Source: Ruminiclostridium hungatei
GTDB taxonomy: Bacteria; Bacillota; Clostridia; Acetivibrionales; DSM-1351
NCBI RefSeq assembly: GCF_002051585.1
Contig: NZ_MZGX01000024.1
Span: 1-64,000 of the forward strand
Reading direction: 5' to 3'
Length of the DNA stretch: 64,000 bases
The position numbers and the translations under genes were made by a program. Positions within the stretch are counted from its first letter, which is position 1; every line of letters begins with the position of its first letter. Positions 18,130 through 26,754 of this stretch are shown here, in pieces. The notes beneath the pieces were generated by a model, which was not told the origin of the DNA, searched no databases, and worked only from the letters and a program-made list of their open reading frames with translations.

Positions 18130-18350
18130 GGAATTTATATGTTTTGGAACAGGGATGAGGTGTTCATAATACTAAGCTTGAGTGTATACACCAGAAAGTT
18201 CCATTCCATATAAATTCCTAAATTCGGGGATTGAAAAGGGGGATTCCCCTTTCCGGTCTAGAGGGGGTGCTCAGAAACACGTAGTGTTTCGTCGAAGGGG
18301 GGGAGTAGTCCCCCATAGCGAACAAGATAATTTGCGTAGCAAATTTCTTG
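18130..18350. other. hairpin-rich non-coding element
   Basis: This gene-free stretch has a 12-bp inverted repeat (GGAATTTATATG 18130-18141, CATATAAATTCC 18207-18218), then four compact hairpins: AAAGGGG/CCCCTTT near 18235-18252, GAAACAC-GTA-GTGTTTC at 18274-18290, a G-run/C-run stem at 18297-18314, and AATTTGC-GTA-GCAAATT at 18329-18345. Two stems share a GTA loop. It may be a repeated (REP/MITE-like) element or a structured RNA. No coding potential was found that I trust. Confidence 0.55.
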
Positions 18351-18492
18351 CCGGCATGGGCGCAATCTGATGCTGGAATATGACATTTCTTGCAAATTCC
18401 ATATCACGGGGATACAATATAGTAAAAATGCTGCTGATATAGAGTTGAAAAATGAAATATCTTAGATATAAGAACAAAAGTGGGTGGATATT

Positions 18493-18969
18493 GTGGAGCA
18501 GGCAGAAGGAGGAATGGTTCTGGAAGTAAAGCTAAGAGACGTTTGTACTGATGATATACACATGATTGAAAGATGGTATGTTGAAATAGACGGCAGGAAT
18601 TACTTGTCAAGGTTCAGACCTAAAGATTCTTATTTTTATGGTTGGTATATTATCGAAGCAGATGGTATTGGTGTCGGCACAGTTTGGCTTGAAAAAGAAC
18701 ATCTCCAGGATAATACTGCCGCACTTGGAATAATGATAGGAAACAAAGACATATTTGGCAAAGGGGTTGGAGAGAGGGCAATCAGGTCAGCGATTGGTAA
18801 GTGCAGGCAAATTCTTGGTTTCAATTCTGTAATATTAAATGTCAGAGAGTCGAATTCAAGGGCAAAAAAGTGCTATGAAAAATGTGGATTTAAGCTTGAG
18901 GGCATATATGATAAATTTAATGAAAAAGGTGAAGGTTTTAAAGTTTTAAGGATGATACTTGAATTATAA
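18493..18969 (+). CDS. GNAT-family N-acetyltransferase
   Basis: The protein of about 158 residues has the acetyl-CoA binding pattern IGNKDIFGKGVGERAIRSAI (motif A, Q/RxxGxG/A-like) and the C-terminal NVRESNSRAKKCYEKCGFKLEG (motif B), as in RimJ/RimL-type GNATs. The substrate cannot be inferred. The start is uncertain: GTG 18484, GTG 18493 and ATG 18514 are in frame, and GTG 18493 has the best-spaced ribosome site (GGTGGA). It is followed by the HAD remnant. Confidence 0.85.
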   Translation: MEQAEGGMVLEVKLRDVCTDDIHMIERWYVEIDGRNYLSRFRPKDSYFYGWYIIEADGIGVGTVWLEKEHLQDNTAALGIMIGNKDIFGKGVGERAIRSAIGKCRQILGFNSVILNVRESNSRAKKCYEKCGFKLEGIYDKFNEKGEGFKVLRMILEL

Positions 18970-18988
18970 AAATATAAGAGGATGTAAT

Positions 18989-19411
18989 ATGAAAAGAGGA
19001 ATCACACAATGGCATATGTATGACGATACAATACCCTGCCTGGAAATAGCAAAAAGCAGAGGATATGTTAATGTTATTGTCTCAAACCACGTTCCTGAAT
19101 TAGCACAATTAGTAAAAGCTTTGGGCTTGGGCGGATACTTCCGGCAAGTATATTCATCTGCAGATTTGGGCTTTGAAAAACCTAATATACAGATATACCG
19201 AAAAGTATTGAGCATGTTCAGCGATATAAACGAAGTGACAATGATCGGAGACAGCTACCCTGCAGATATTCTGGGCGCAAAAAATGCGGGAATAAATGCT
19301 GTCCTGGTGAGAGCGGAAAACACATACAACTATCAATATTACTGCAAGAATTTAAATGGTGTTTTTAATATATTAGTTATAGCGGCTAAAAAGAATAATG
19401 TGGGATATTAA
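18989..19411 (+). pseudogene. HAD-superfamily hydrolase, N-terminally truncated
   Basis: The 140-residue product contains HAD motif II (VIVSNH), motif III (GFEKPNIQIY) and motif IV (MIGDSYPADILGAKNAGINAV). It lacks motif I, the DxDxT segment that holds the catalytic Asp, and most of the cap region. The frame opens with ATG 18989 and a good ribosome site (AGAGGATG), so a product may still be made, but it should not be an active phosphatase. It is 19 bp after the GNAT gene. The most likely history is a deletion of the gene's first part. Confidence 0.7.
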
Positions 19412-19433
19412 TATCCTCCCCCAACCCGCAAAA

Positions 19434-19512
19434 GAGCCTGCCCCCACGGGATAAGCTCCGGCAGCCGGTACGAAAACCCACTGCCGGGTATCCTGCAGAT
19501 AAGGGCAGGCTC
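19434..19512 (-). terminator. large structured terminator of the dockerin-chagasin gene
   Basis: GAGCCTGCCC (19434-19443) and GGGCAGGCTC (19503-19512) form an outer stem that encloses an inner GC-rich stem built from CTCCGGCAG and CTGCCGGG. On the minus strand the structure is followed by TTTT. It lies about 40 bp downstream of the minus-strand stop codon and between two convergent genes. Confidence 0.6.
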
Positions 19513-19551
19513 AACTTGGATGTTTTATTAACCTCTGATACAGTATAAGTC

Positions 19552-20505
19552 TTACTGTTCTTCTTCCACATTTATCTCACAGAGAACAGTGGCCTCAATA
19601 GGCCTGCGGGTAAACAGCAGGGTATATTTTCCGGGTTTCAGGGCATTAAAGGTCCAGGTTGTCTGGGAAAATGCGTCATACACATTGGGCTTGGCCTTAT
19701 AAACACTCTCTTCTGACATGAGGAGAAATACTTTTTCTTCGGAGGGGGTGTACGACCAGATGTACCCTGCAAAACCGCCTTCCACCAAGGATATTTTAAA
19801 GGGCTCATGTGCCTTTACATTTATTTTGCATCCGTCCACTGTACTCACAAAAATATCAACCTTTACTGTCTGCAGTGGAGGAGCAGCAGTATCCCACGAG
19901 CGCCTGTTTTCAAAGGTAAGGGTGTATTTCCCGGGCAGCAGGGCCTCAAAGGTCCAAATCTTCTGAGCGGGTGCTCCGACCACATCTGGGGCATAGCTGG
20001 TAAAGCTCTCTACGGATTTCAGGTTCACTGCGGCTATATCAGATACAGTATAAGTCCATTGATAACCTGTAGAGCCACTTTCTTTCAAAGATATTTTAAA
20101 GGTCTTGTTCAGATCTGCATCCAGCATGCTTTCATTCTGAGTACTTATAAAAGTATCTATAACCGGAAATCTCGTAATCTTCCAAAGAAGCATTTGCTTC
20201 AACAATGCCAGGTCTAAGGCATCCACACTTCCATCTCCGTTCAGTTCTGCAGCTTTTAAATCCAGTGTGCCGACACTTGTGGGGGTGCCTGCCAAGTATG
20301 CCTGCAGCATCATGCAATCGAAAATATTGATATCATGGTCACTGTTGAGGTCGCCGAAATAGGTGTAGGAGTATGCAACTCCATCCTCTATATATTCTTT
20401 GGCATTTGCAGAATTTATTGGAATAATCAAAGTGAAAATCAGTAAAACGGCCAGAGAAAATGCCGCTGCCCTCCGCTTGCTGATGCTGAAAAAAAGTGTC
20501 TTCAT
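19552..20505 (-). CDS. cellulosomal dockerin protein with two chagasin-like (I42) protease-inhibitor domains
   Basis: The 317-residue protein has a signal peptide (cleavage after SANA near residue 35), a type I dockerin (about 46-112) with two calcium-loop repeats (GDLNSDHDINIFD and ELNGDGSVDALD), and two chagasin-type domains. The first has GSTGYQW and RRSW, the second GFAGYIW and RRP, matching the loops by which chagasins block papain-like cysteine proteases. It should bind a scaffoldin cohesin and protect cellulosomal enzymes from proteolysis; similar dockerin-linked inhibitors have been described in C. cellulovorans and C. cellulolyticum. The start is ATG 20505 with GGGAGGAAA upstream. 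Confidence 0.9.
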   Translation of the reverse strand: MKTLFFSISKRRAAAFSLAVLLIFTLIIPINSANAKEYIEDGVAYSYTYFGDLNSDHDINIFDCMMLQAYLAGTPTSVGTLDLKAAELNGDGSVDALDLALLKQMLLWKITRFPVIDTFISTQNESMLDADLNKTFKISLKESGSTGYQWTYTVSDIAAVNLKSVESFTSYAPDVVGAPAQKIWTFEALLPGKYTLTFENRRSWDTAAPPLQTVKVDIFVSTVDGCKINVKAHEPFKISLVEGGFAGYIWSYTPSEEKVFLLMSEESVYKAKPNVYDAFSQTTWTFNALKPGKYTLLFTRRPIEATVLCEINVEEEQ

Positions 20506-20598
20506 TAAATTTCCTCCCTATTTGAGTTTGCATATAAGTTTTAAGAGCTATTAAATCTGATAACTAAGCCCCTTGTCCATATGACGCCTGACAATCAC

Positions 20599-20627
20599 AG
20601 TTTAGCAATAATTATTATAAATGTCAA
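20599..20627 (-). promoter_or_regulatory. promoter of the dockerin-chagasin gene
   Basis: On the minus strand TTGACA (20627-20622), a 17-bp spacer and TAAACT (20604-20599) form a sigma-A promoter about 95 bp upstream of the start codon. Confidence 0.7.
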
Positions 20628-20702
20628 ATAATACCATATGTTATAAGGAGTATGGCAGAATGTGCACATCTTTTACATACATCTTTCAATAAGATCAAAA
20701 AG

Positions 20703-20731
20703 TTGATATAATATTCATGCTGTACCATAAT
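20703..20731 (+). promoter_or_regulatory. promoter of the transglycosylase-like gene
   Basis: TTGATA (20703-20708), a 17-bp spacer and CATAAT (20726-20731) lie just upstream of the GGAGGA ribosome site at 20741, leaving a very short 5' leader. Confidence 0.65.
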
Positions 20732-20753
20732 ATTCCGTTTGGAGGAAGATAAA

Positions 20754-21512
20754 TTGGAGCAGAAAAAAAGAATTATAGCATTTTTAATTACCCTTTGTTT
20801 TACAATAGGCTGTTTTTCGTCTATCCATGCTTACGCACTTGATAAAGAGCCTGATACGGACATAACAGATAGTTCTGACATTTCAGACGGCCCGGAGAAT
20901 CCGGAGAAGGACGAAGAGGATTCCCTTCAGATTATCACCGGCTCAGCCATTGACATTAAAACCACCGGTGCAGCCATTGATGCCACAACCGGCGGAGCCA
21001 TAAAGAAAACAACGCCCTCCGGCATTGAGACCAAAGATAAAAAGGCCCGGGAAGACGAGGAGGAGCTATGGTACAGAAAGCAGAATCCCATGAAAAAGGA
21101 GCATCAAAAGCTGCTGTGGGAGTATTGCCGGAAAAGAAATGTAAATTATGTAGATATGCTTGCACTGATTTACACCGAAAGCAATTTTATTGAAAAAAGC
21201 TCCACCGGTAAATATTTCGGATATTTTCAAATCAGCAAGGGAAATTGCACCAATCTGGCAGCTACGTTGAAAACACCCAATAAACCCCTTGACGGTGCCA
21301 TAAATATAAACTGGGGAACGGCAATGTACAGTTGGATACTTGCAGATGAACGTGTAAAGGGCCTGGAAGGCAAGAAAAAACGTGATGTGGCCCTGTCAAT
21401 ATATCAGAGAGGCACCGGCGGATACGACAAATACGGTATAAGCACAAGCTTCCTCAAGGTATATTATAAAAAATGGGAGAAGGTTTCGGACTGGTTTGAA
21501 GCGGAGAAATGA
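20754..21512 (+). CDS. secreted lytic transglycosylase-like (SLT fold) protein
   Basis: The protein has a signal peptide (MEQKKR.. to HAYA), a low-complexity acidic and Thr/Gly-rich linker (about 30-100, with repeated TGxAID/GGAIKK units), and a C-terminal lysozyme-like domain. The candidate catalytic Glu is in ALIYTESNF, followed by the YFGYFQISKGN strand typical of SLT-type enzymes. It probably cuts peptidoglycan or acts as a wall-remodelling factor. TTG 20754 lies 7 bp after GGAGGA; the TTG at 20739 overlaps that site. It forms a small set with the HExxH membrane protein directly downstream. Confidence 0.8.
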   Translation: MEQKKRIIAFLITLCFTIGCFSSIHAYALDKEPDTDITDSSDISDGPENPEKDEEDSLQIITGSAIDIKTTGAAIDATTGGAIKKTTPSGIETKDKKAREDEEELWYRKQNPMKKEHQKLLWEYCRKRNVNYVDMLALIYTESNFIEKSSTGKYFGYFQISKGNCTNLAATLKTPNKPLDGAININWGTAMYSWILADERVKGLEGKKKRDVALSIYQRGTGGYDKYGISTSFLKVYYKKWEKVSDWFEAEK

Positions 21513-21553
21513 GGCACCGGCAAGAACTTTCTTTATTAGCAGGGGGGAAGTGC

Positions 21554-22066
21554 ATGACAAAAGAGATAGATGTGACAAAATACAGGATGACAGCAGTCCT
21601 TCAAATACTTGCGGTTCTGGGACTGGCCGTGCTGCTGGTTCTGGCGCTACTTCTCGAAAAGGAGAAGCTGTATCTTTTCATCTATGTGGCAGTTGCTCTG
21701 GCAGCGGTGTTTTTAAACAGGTATTTGCACGAAGCCGCACATTATGCAGTTGGCCGCCTTCAAGGCTTCAAATGTGAAATGAAGTTCGGCATGAAGATTT
21801 CGGAATGCAGAGTTTTCGGGACTCAGACCTACAAACAGGTTGTAGCCCTGTCTCTGGCGCCGCTGTGCGTCTATATCCCTGTCACCGTTCTTGTGCTGCT
21901 GTCAGGAGCTTCAATCGGGTTGAAACTTGTTTATTCAGGCATATTAAGCCTTTTTATAGGAGGCATGGCCGGGGATTTTATATACGTATTTGAAGCCTTG
22001 AAAAATAAAGGCGGTAAGTTTACCGACAAGGGGCATGTTCTTGCAATTGAACAGGAGAGGGACTAA
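21554..22066 (+). CDS. DUF3267 membrane protein, putative zinc metalloprotease
   Basis: The 170-residue protein has four predicted membrane helices. The second ends in the HEAAH (HExxH) motif within NRYLHEAAHYAVGRL, and a second conserved segment has GGMAGDFIY, where an Asp could be the third zinc ligand. This is the DUF3267 pattern, related to intramembrane site-2-type proteases. ATG 21554 is preceded by GGGGGGAAG. It lies 41 bp after the transglycosylase-like gene and is followed by a terminator. The substrate is unknown. Confidence 0.8.
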   Translation: MTKEIDVTKYRMTAVLQILAVLGLAVLLVLALLLEKEKLYLFIYVAVALAAVFLNRYLHEAAHYAVGRLQGFKCEMKFGMKISECRVFGTQTYKQVVALSLAPLCVYIPVTVLVLLSGASIGLKLVYSGILSLFIGGMAGDFIYVFEALKNKGGKFTDKGHVLAIEQERD

Positions 22067-22100
22067 GAAGCGGAGCCTGTAAATGCAGCTCGGAGAATAA

Positions 22101-22140
22101 AAGAGCCAGATACTACGGCAAATAGTATTTGGCTCTTCTT
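22101..22140. terminator. intrinsic terminator between convergent genes
   Basis: AAGAGCCAGATACTA (22101-22115) pairs with TAGTATTTGGCTCTT (22123-22137) with one mismatch or wobble, and has T-rich flanks on the plus strand and an A-run on the opposite side. It separates the DUF3267 gene from the convergent NlpC/P60 gene. Confidence 0.85.
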
Positions 22141-22166
22141 GTCTCCTGATATATTTAAGGATTCTA

Positions 22167-23858
22167 CTAGAATATCCTGTATGCACCTTCAAAATGATTT
22201 ATCCAGTAGGAGGAATTTATTGAAGTAATTCTTACCTTACCCTGGCTGGAGGAAGCATCTATCATCTGTCCGTTGCCCAGGGCAATTCCAACATGTCCTC
22301 TGTATGAAATAATATCTCCCTTCCTGATGTCCTTCATACTTGAAATCCTCTGATACCTGGAGGTATTCTGCCAGGAGTAGGAGGTCATATAGCTTTGCTT
22401 TATACCTGCCTGGTTCAGCACCCAGTACACAAAACCCGAGCAGTCGAAGGTATTTGGACCCTTGGCACCGTAAACATATCTGGAACCAAGCTTGGATTTG
22501 GCTATGGATATTATCCTGTTAACAATGGAACCTGAAGAAATGCCGCTGTCACTGTCCCCGGAACTGCCTCCGCCGGAATTGCCGCTTCCTGAACCACTGC
22601 TTCCCGAGCCGCTTTCCGAACCTCCGCCCAAGGCACTTCCGTTCCAGCTTTTCGCGCTGTCGGAAAGGAGCTTCCTGATGGTCTGGGAGCCTACTTTTCC
22701 GTCAGCGGTAAGACCGTTGCGCTTCTGGAAGTTGATAACCGCATCATGGGTGTCGGAACCAAAATAGCCTGTTACGCTCTTAAGATATTTCAGCTTTTTG
22801 AGATAGGTCTGGATATTCTCTACATCGTCTCCTCTGTCACCGGTTTTCAGGCAGTATTCCTGTGCATTTCCGGACATGAGCAGATCCCTGGTGGCAGGTC
22901 CCATATAACCGTCTGCTATCAGACCGTTTATATCCTGAAAATGCTTGACTGCCATAACCGTGTCGGTGCCATATTTACTGTCGGGCTTTGAAGTGAGATA
23001 GCCAAGCTCATACAGCCTCTGCTGGAATTTTAATATTTCATCGTTTTCATCTCCAATATAGAAGGAAAGAGGTATTGCATCGGCGGAGTACAGCTTTTCG
23101 CGGGTATTCTTTCCCACGTTGCCATCTTCCGAAAGCCCGTTTCTTTTTTGAAATTCCTTGACTGCGTCCTCGGTGTCGGTGCCGAAATAACCGGTTACCT
23201 TATTCAGGTAGCCCAATTCATAGAGCCGGTTTTGAAGCTGCTCCACATCTGTGCCTTCAGCTCCCAGATAAACCGTATATTCCTTGGCGGCATCAGACAT
23301 TAACAAATCATAGGTTCTGGCATCCACCTGGCCGGTAATGTCCAGTTCGTGCTTGCGCTGAAACAGCTTGACTGCTGCCTCGATTGCCTCGCTGTATTCC
23401 TGGGTGGGCTCGTCGGATTCCAGATAATCAAGTTCCACCAGCCTTTGCTGTATCAGGGTGACAATAGTATTTTTAATTCCCAGGCTTATTATGTCACCCT
23501 TTGAGGGATCAAGCAGTGCTTTTTCACCACGGGAAACCTTTCCTGACACCGAATCCGACAATGCGGTGGTATTTTGGGAGAGACCATCTGCAGTGACTTT
23601 GGCGGCTTGGTCTGCTGCAAGCACGGAGGAATCGCCCGAAGTATATGTAGAATTCCCGGCAGCAGCCTGTGACGGCGGTTCAGCCGTAAGCTTGTCTGCC
23701 ATATGAAGTGAGGAAGCGGTGACTGCTGCCAGGGATATTACAACCACTCCTGAGGCAGATATCAAAAAATATTTGAACTTTTTAGGATATTTCTTTTTAT
23801 ACGCTTTTATCTTTTGTGAAATATTGCTGTATAAACTCTTGAGGTTATTTTTCTTCAT
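22167..23858 (-). CDS. cell-wall D,L-endopeptidase with four peptidoglycan-binding repeats and NlpC/P60 domain
   Basis: The 563-residue protein has a cytoplasmic basic N-terminus, one membrane helix (about 26-48) and four PG_binding_1 repeats (each with a QxxLxxLGYL and TxxAVxxFQxxNGLxxDGxxGxxT core). A Gly/Ser linker (about 405-440) then leads to a C-terminal NlpC/P60 domain with catalytic Cys473 (NTFDCSGF) and His522 (YRGHVGIALG). It cleaves the peptide stem of peptidoglycan and is probably anchored outside the membrane. The start is ATG 23858 with GGAGAAAAT upstream. The repeat number is high for the class. Confidence 0.93.
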   Translation of the reverse strand: MKKNNLKSLYSNISQKIKAYKKKYPKKFKYFLISASGVVVISLAAVTASSLHMADKLTAEPPSQAAAGNSTYTSGDSSVLAADQAAKVTADGLSQNTTALSDSVSGKVSRGEKALLDPSKGDIISLGIKNTIVTLIQQRLVELDYLESDEPTQEYSEAIEAAVKLFQRKHELDITGQVDARTYDLLMSDAAKEYTVYLGAEGTDVEQLQNRLYELGYLNKVTGYFGTDTEDAVKEFQKRNGLSEDGNVGKNTREKLYSADAIPLSFYIGDENDEILKFQQRLYELGYLTSKPDSKYGTDTVMAVKHFQDINGLIADGYMGPATRDLLMSGNAQEYCLKTGDRGDDVENIQTYLKKLKYLKSVTGYFGSDTHDAVINFQKRNGLTADGKVGSQTIRKLLSDSAKSWNGSALGGGSESGSGSSGSGSGNSGGGSSGDSDSGISSGSIVNRIISIAKSKLGSRYVYGAKGPNTFDCSGFVYWVLNQAGIKQSYMTSYSWQNTSRYQRISSMKDIRKGDIISYRGHVGIALGNGQMIDASSSQGKVRITSINSSYWINHFEGAYRIF

Positions 23859-24168
23859 ATTTTCTCCGATAAATTATGTATTTTATTTTTGAAGAGGAAT
23901 TTTTTACGCAAAAAAAACCACTTCCCATAATAAAAAATCTCATAACAGGAATTGGAAAAGACTTGAAAACTGCTACAGGATAAAACAGGTGATGCAAAGA
24001 AAAGAGAAAGTTTTAATACATATGACAATAAGAAAAATCTTTATGTAAGCATCAAAAATTAATATGACAATTCCTGGTAAACATAACTTTTTTAAAATGT
24101 TATATATATAATAACACAGGTTTAAGACATTTGTATTACGTTAAATTTACATGAAATACGTTTATTCC
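23859..24168. other. intergenic region, AT-rich
   Basis: About 310 bp between two minus-strand genes. It contains A/T runs and a possible weak minus-strand promoter, but no open frame or structured element that I can support. Confidence 0.5.
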
Positions 24169-24870
24169 TCATTTTGGTTGCATAGCGCCAAATTTCGGCC
24201 TTCTCCTCCTAAATCCCACCTTATCTATCAGATATATAAAATATCCCAGCAGCAGGAAGAAGAAAATCAGTATGCATGCATTCTTCAGCACTTCAATCCA
24301 TCCCAGCAGGTCCACGTCAATAAAGAAATAGGGGTAGGGGCTCTTGACAATTTCGATTATCCCCCCTATTCTGGCACGAATAAGCACGAACAGAAAATAA
24401 TTCAACGGGAGCAGCAGCCAAAACATGGGGTCGAACCAACGAAAACTCAGTTTTTTGTCAAATAACAGCCAGTCCGCCACAGTTGCAATTGGAACGAAAT
24501 AATGAACCAGTACGTTTTGCCAGTTCAAAAGAATGTATGTATGGCCGGAGTCACTGACAAACCTGGGTACCAGAACGAAGTGATAGACTAAAAAGGTAAC
24601 GGCCACCGCCAGGGTCACCGCACCCTTGAAATGCGGAAGAAACACAGTCACACCCTTGATGCCCCTGGTCCTGATGTCCAGTAAGGTCTTCAGCAGCAGG
24701 CAGGAAAAGAAGAGAAAGCATAATACGTTGCTTTGGATAGTATAGAAAATCAGCATGTAGGGAGCGGGCTTTCCGCTGGGAAGCCCGGAATTAAGGTATA
24801 AACCCATTCCACAGCCCGCCAGGAACACAATTCTAAAAATTAATGCATACAAGCGATTATGAATACACAT
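24169..24870 (-). CDS. Pr6Pr-family membrane protein
   Basis: The 233-residue protein has six predicted membrane helices with the Pr6Pr/FAR-17a-like pattern: NVLCFLFF in helix 2, YHFVLVPRF and the NVLVHYFVPIATVADWLLFD segment in the middle, and YPYFFIDVDLLGW before the last helix. The function is unknown in bacteria. The start is ATG 24870 with CGGAGGAAAATG upstream. It is a single gene with no obvious partner. Confidence 0.85.
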   Translation of the reverse strand: MCIHNRLYALIFRIVFLAGCGMGLYLNSGLPSGKPAPYMLIFYTIQSNVLCFLFFSCLLLKTLLDIRTRGIKGVTVFLPHFKGAVTLAVAVTFLVYHFVLVPRFVSDSGHTYILLNWQNVLVHYFVPIATVADWLLFDKKLSFRWFDPMFWLLLPLNYFLFVLIRARIGGIIEIVKSPYPYFFIDVDLLGWIEVLKNACILIFFFLLLGYFIYLIDKVGFRRRRPKFGAMQPK

Positions 24871-24979
24871 GGCATTTTCCTCCGCAGCAGCTAATTTTAA
24901 AAGGTTTTATTTAGTTTTACAATATAATTATACCATTATTGTACTTATTTTAATACAATTTGAAATATGTATACAATAT

Positions 24980-25192
24980 TTTTATAAATTACTTTTAAAA
25001 ACTATGTTCATATATGATATAATTAAGTTAAATATATAACAATTGCTGTAATTATTGAAAATTCTATAGTCTTAGACAGGCATCGTAAAAATTATTATAA
25101 AAATTTCAGTCTTCTTTTGTATATTCTTTGGATTGCGTTAAAAAATAAAATATATTATTATAAAAGTACATTAATAAAAGACATTTATAAAA
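24980..25192. promoter_or_regulatory. operator-like repeats upstream of the ROK gene
   Basis: The 19-mer TTAAAAGTAATTTATAAAA occurs exactly on the minus strand at 24998-24980 and again on the plus strand at 26610-26628 in front of the ABC operon. A close copy (16 of 18) is at 25175-25192, just before the ROK start codon, and a looser one at 25161-25179. TATAAT at 25018-25023 is a possible -10 box. The spacing suggests autoregulation by the ROK protein. Confidence 0.6.
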
Positions 25193-25204
25193 CTGGGTGA
25201 TTAT

Positions 25205-26332
25205 ATGACTACAGGCAGAGTAAATAGTATTGAGGTAAAAAAAATAAACAGGAATGCCATATACAACTTTTTGTATATGAGAGATCCCATATCTATTCAG
25301 GAGATAGCGTACTCTTTAAGCATGAGTCTGCCAACCGTCACGCAAAATATCAAGGAACTGTATGAGCGTGGACTGGTTATTGAAACCGGACTGTTTGAAT
25401 CTACCGGCGGGCGAAAGGCAAAGGCCATTTCCTACAACAGCACTGCAAAATATGCTGTGGGTCTTGATATTACAAGAAACCATGTGGGCATCGTAATAAT
25501 TGACCTCAGTGCAAAAGTTATCAAGAATTCCAGGACACTGTTTCCCTTTGTCAATTCAAAGGATTACTTCAAGGGTGTAGGTGATTTTGTCTGCGGGTTT
25601 ATAGCTGAATGCGGCCTTGAGCCTGAAAACATTCTGGGGGTGGGTATTGCTTTGCCTGCCATATTATCCGATGACGGGCGGTCTGTGAGCTATGCGCAGG
25701 TCATTGATTTTGAGGGGGGCGGCATTGAAGTATTTGAGGAATTTATCCCCTATCGATGCACCTTCAGCAATGATGCCAATGCGGCGGGCTTTGCCGAAAT
25801 GTGGGGAGACAAAACCGAGGAAAGTGTGGCGTACCTGTCATTGAATAATTCGGTGGGAGGTTCCATCATCATAGGCAAGAACATATATAACGGGCAGAAC
25901 CAAAGAGGCGGCGAGTTTGGACACATGACCATAGTTCCAAACGGAAGAACCTGCTACTGCGGTCAGAAAGGCTGCGTGGACGCCTATTGTTCTGCAAAAA
26001 TACTTTCTGACAGCACCAATGGGAATATTGCAGAGTTTTTCCGGCTTTTGAGGTTGGGACAGGAGCATCAGAAAAATATATGGGAGGAATATGTTTCACA
26101 TCTTGTGGTGGCAATCAACAACCTGAGAATGCTTTTTGACTGCAAGGTGATTCTCGGAGGCTACGCCGGGGCCTACATGGACGAGTATCTGAGGGAGCTC
26201 AGGCAAAGAGTGTCAAAGTACAATACCTTTGAGTCCGACGGAACCTACCTCCATGTATGCAAATACAAGCTTGAAACCACAGCGGTAGGTGCGGCCCTGC
26301 TTCATGTGGAGGAGTTTATCAAGAACATTTGA
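25205..26332 (+). CDS. ROK-family transcriptional repressor (XylR/NagC type)
   Basis: The 375-residue protein has an N-terminal winged helix (SIQEIAYSLSMSLPTVTQNIKELYERGLV), then a ROK sugar-kinase-like domain with a DLSAK phosphate loop region, FSNDANAAGFAE, the GGEFGHM segment and the zinc motif CYCGQKGCVDAYCS. Such proteins bind a sugar and release DNA. The gene lies directly upstream of a monosaccharide importer, whose promoter carries the same 19-mer as its own upstream region. The start is ATG 25205 with GGGTGA upstream. Confidence 0.92.
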   Translation: MTTGRVNSIEVKKINRNAIYNFLYMRDPISIQEIAYSLSMSLPTVTQNIKELYERGLVIETGLFESTGGRKAKAISYNSTAKYAVGLDITRNHVGIVIIDLSAKVIKNSRTLFPFVNSKDYFKGVGDFVCGFIAECGLEPENILGVGIALPAILSDDGRSVSYAQVIDFEGGGIEVFEEFIPYRCTFSNDANAAGFAEMWGDKTEESVAYLSLNNSVGGSIIIGKNIYNGQNQRGGEFGHMTIVPNGRTCYCGQKGCVDAYCSAKILSDSTNGNIAEFFRLLRLGQEHQKNIWEEYVSHLVVAINNLRMLFDCKVILGGYAGAYMDEYLRELRQRVSKYNTFESDGTYLHVCKYKLETTAVGAALLHVEEFIKNI

Positions 26333-26408
26333 ACATATAAAATATGACTGCTGTACAAAAATAAATAATTTTATTAAAAAACAAGTATGTTTTTACTCAA
26401 AAATGAAG

Positions 26409-26452
26409 AGTATATAACCAAAATCATTGATTTACGGTTATATACTTTTTTT
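26409..26452 (+). terminator. intrinsic terminator of the ROK gene
   Basis: AGTATATAACC (26409-26419) pairs with GGTTATATACT (26436-26446), followed by seven T residues. Confidence 0.88.
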
Positions 26453-26577
26453 GTTACCAAAATTGGAGCAGTGCTTGAAGTACCTGGGGCTGAGGAGAAA
26501 CACACTATTTTTCGATAAAAAATGCTAAAAACTTATAAAATATGACTAAAAACTCATGCTTTTTTTAAAATTTTATA

Positions 26578-26640
26578 TTGACTTTGTACAAAAACACGAT
26601 ATAATCTTATTAAAAGTAATTTATAAAAGTCTTATATAAA
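26578..26640 (+). promoter_or_regulatory. ABC-operon promoter with tandem operator candidates
   Basis: TTGACT (26578-26583), a 16-bp spacer and TATAAT (26600-26605) form a strong promoter. The 19-mer TTAAAAGTAATTTATAAAA (26610-26628) covers the expected start of transcription, and a second related site (TAAAAGTCTTATATAAA, 26624-26640) overlaps its end. This is a typical repressor position. Confidence 0.7.
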
Positions 26641-26754
26641 TATATTAATTCAATGTGTTTTCAAAAGCAAATATTTGAAAGTGTATATCTGTATAAGAAC
26701 TGAATCTCGAATTAGATAAAATCTATTCAGGGGAATTTTTACGGGGAGAAGGAT

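Noticed and set aside
18182-18370. 62-codon open frame in the hairpin-rich element
   Set aside because: It is made of inverted repeats and G runs, with no ribosome site; the structure explains it better than coding.
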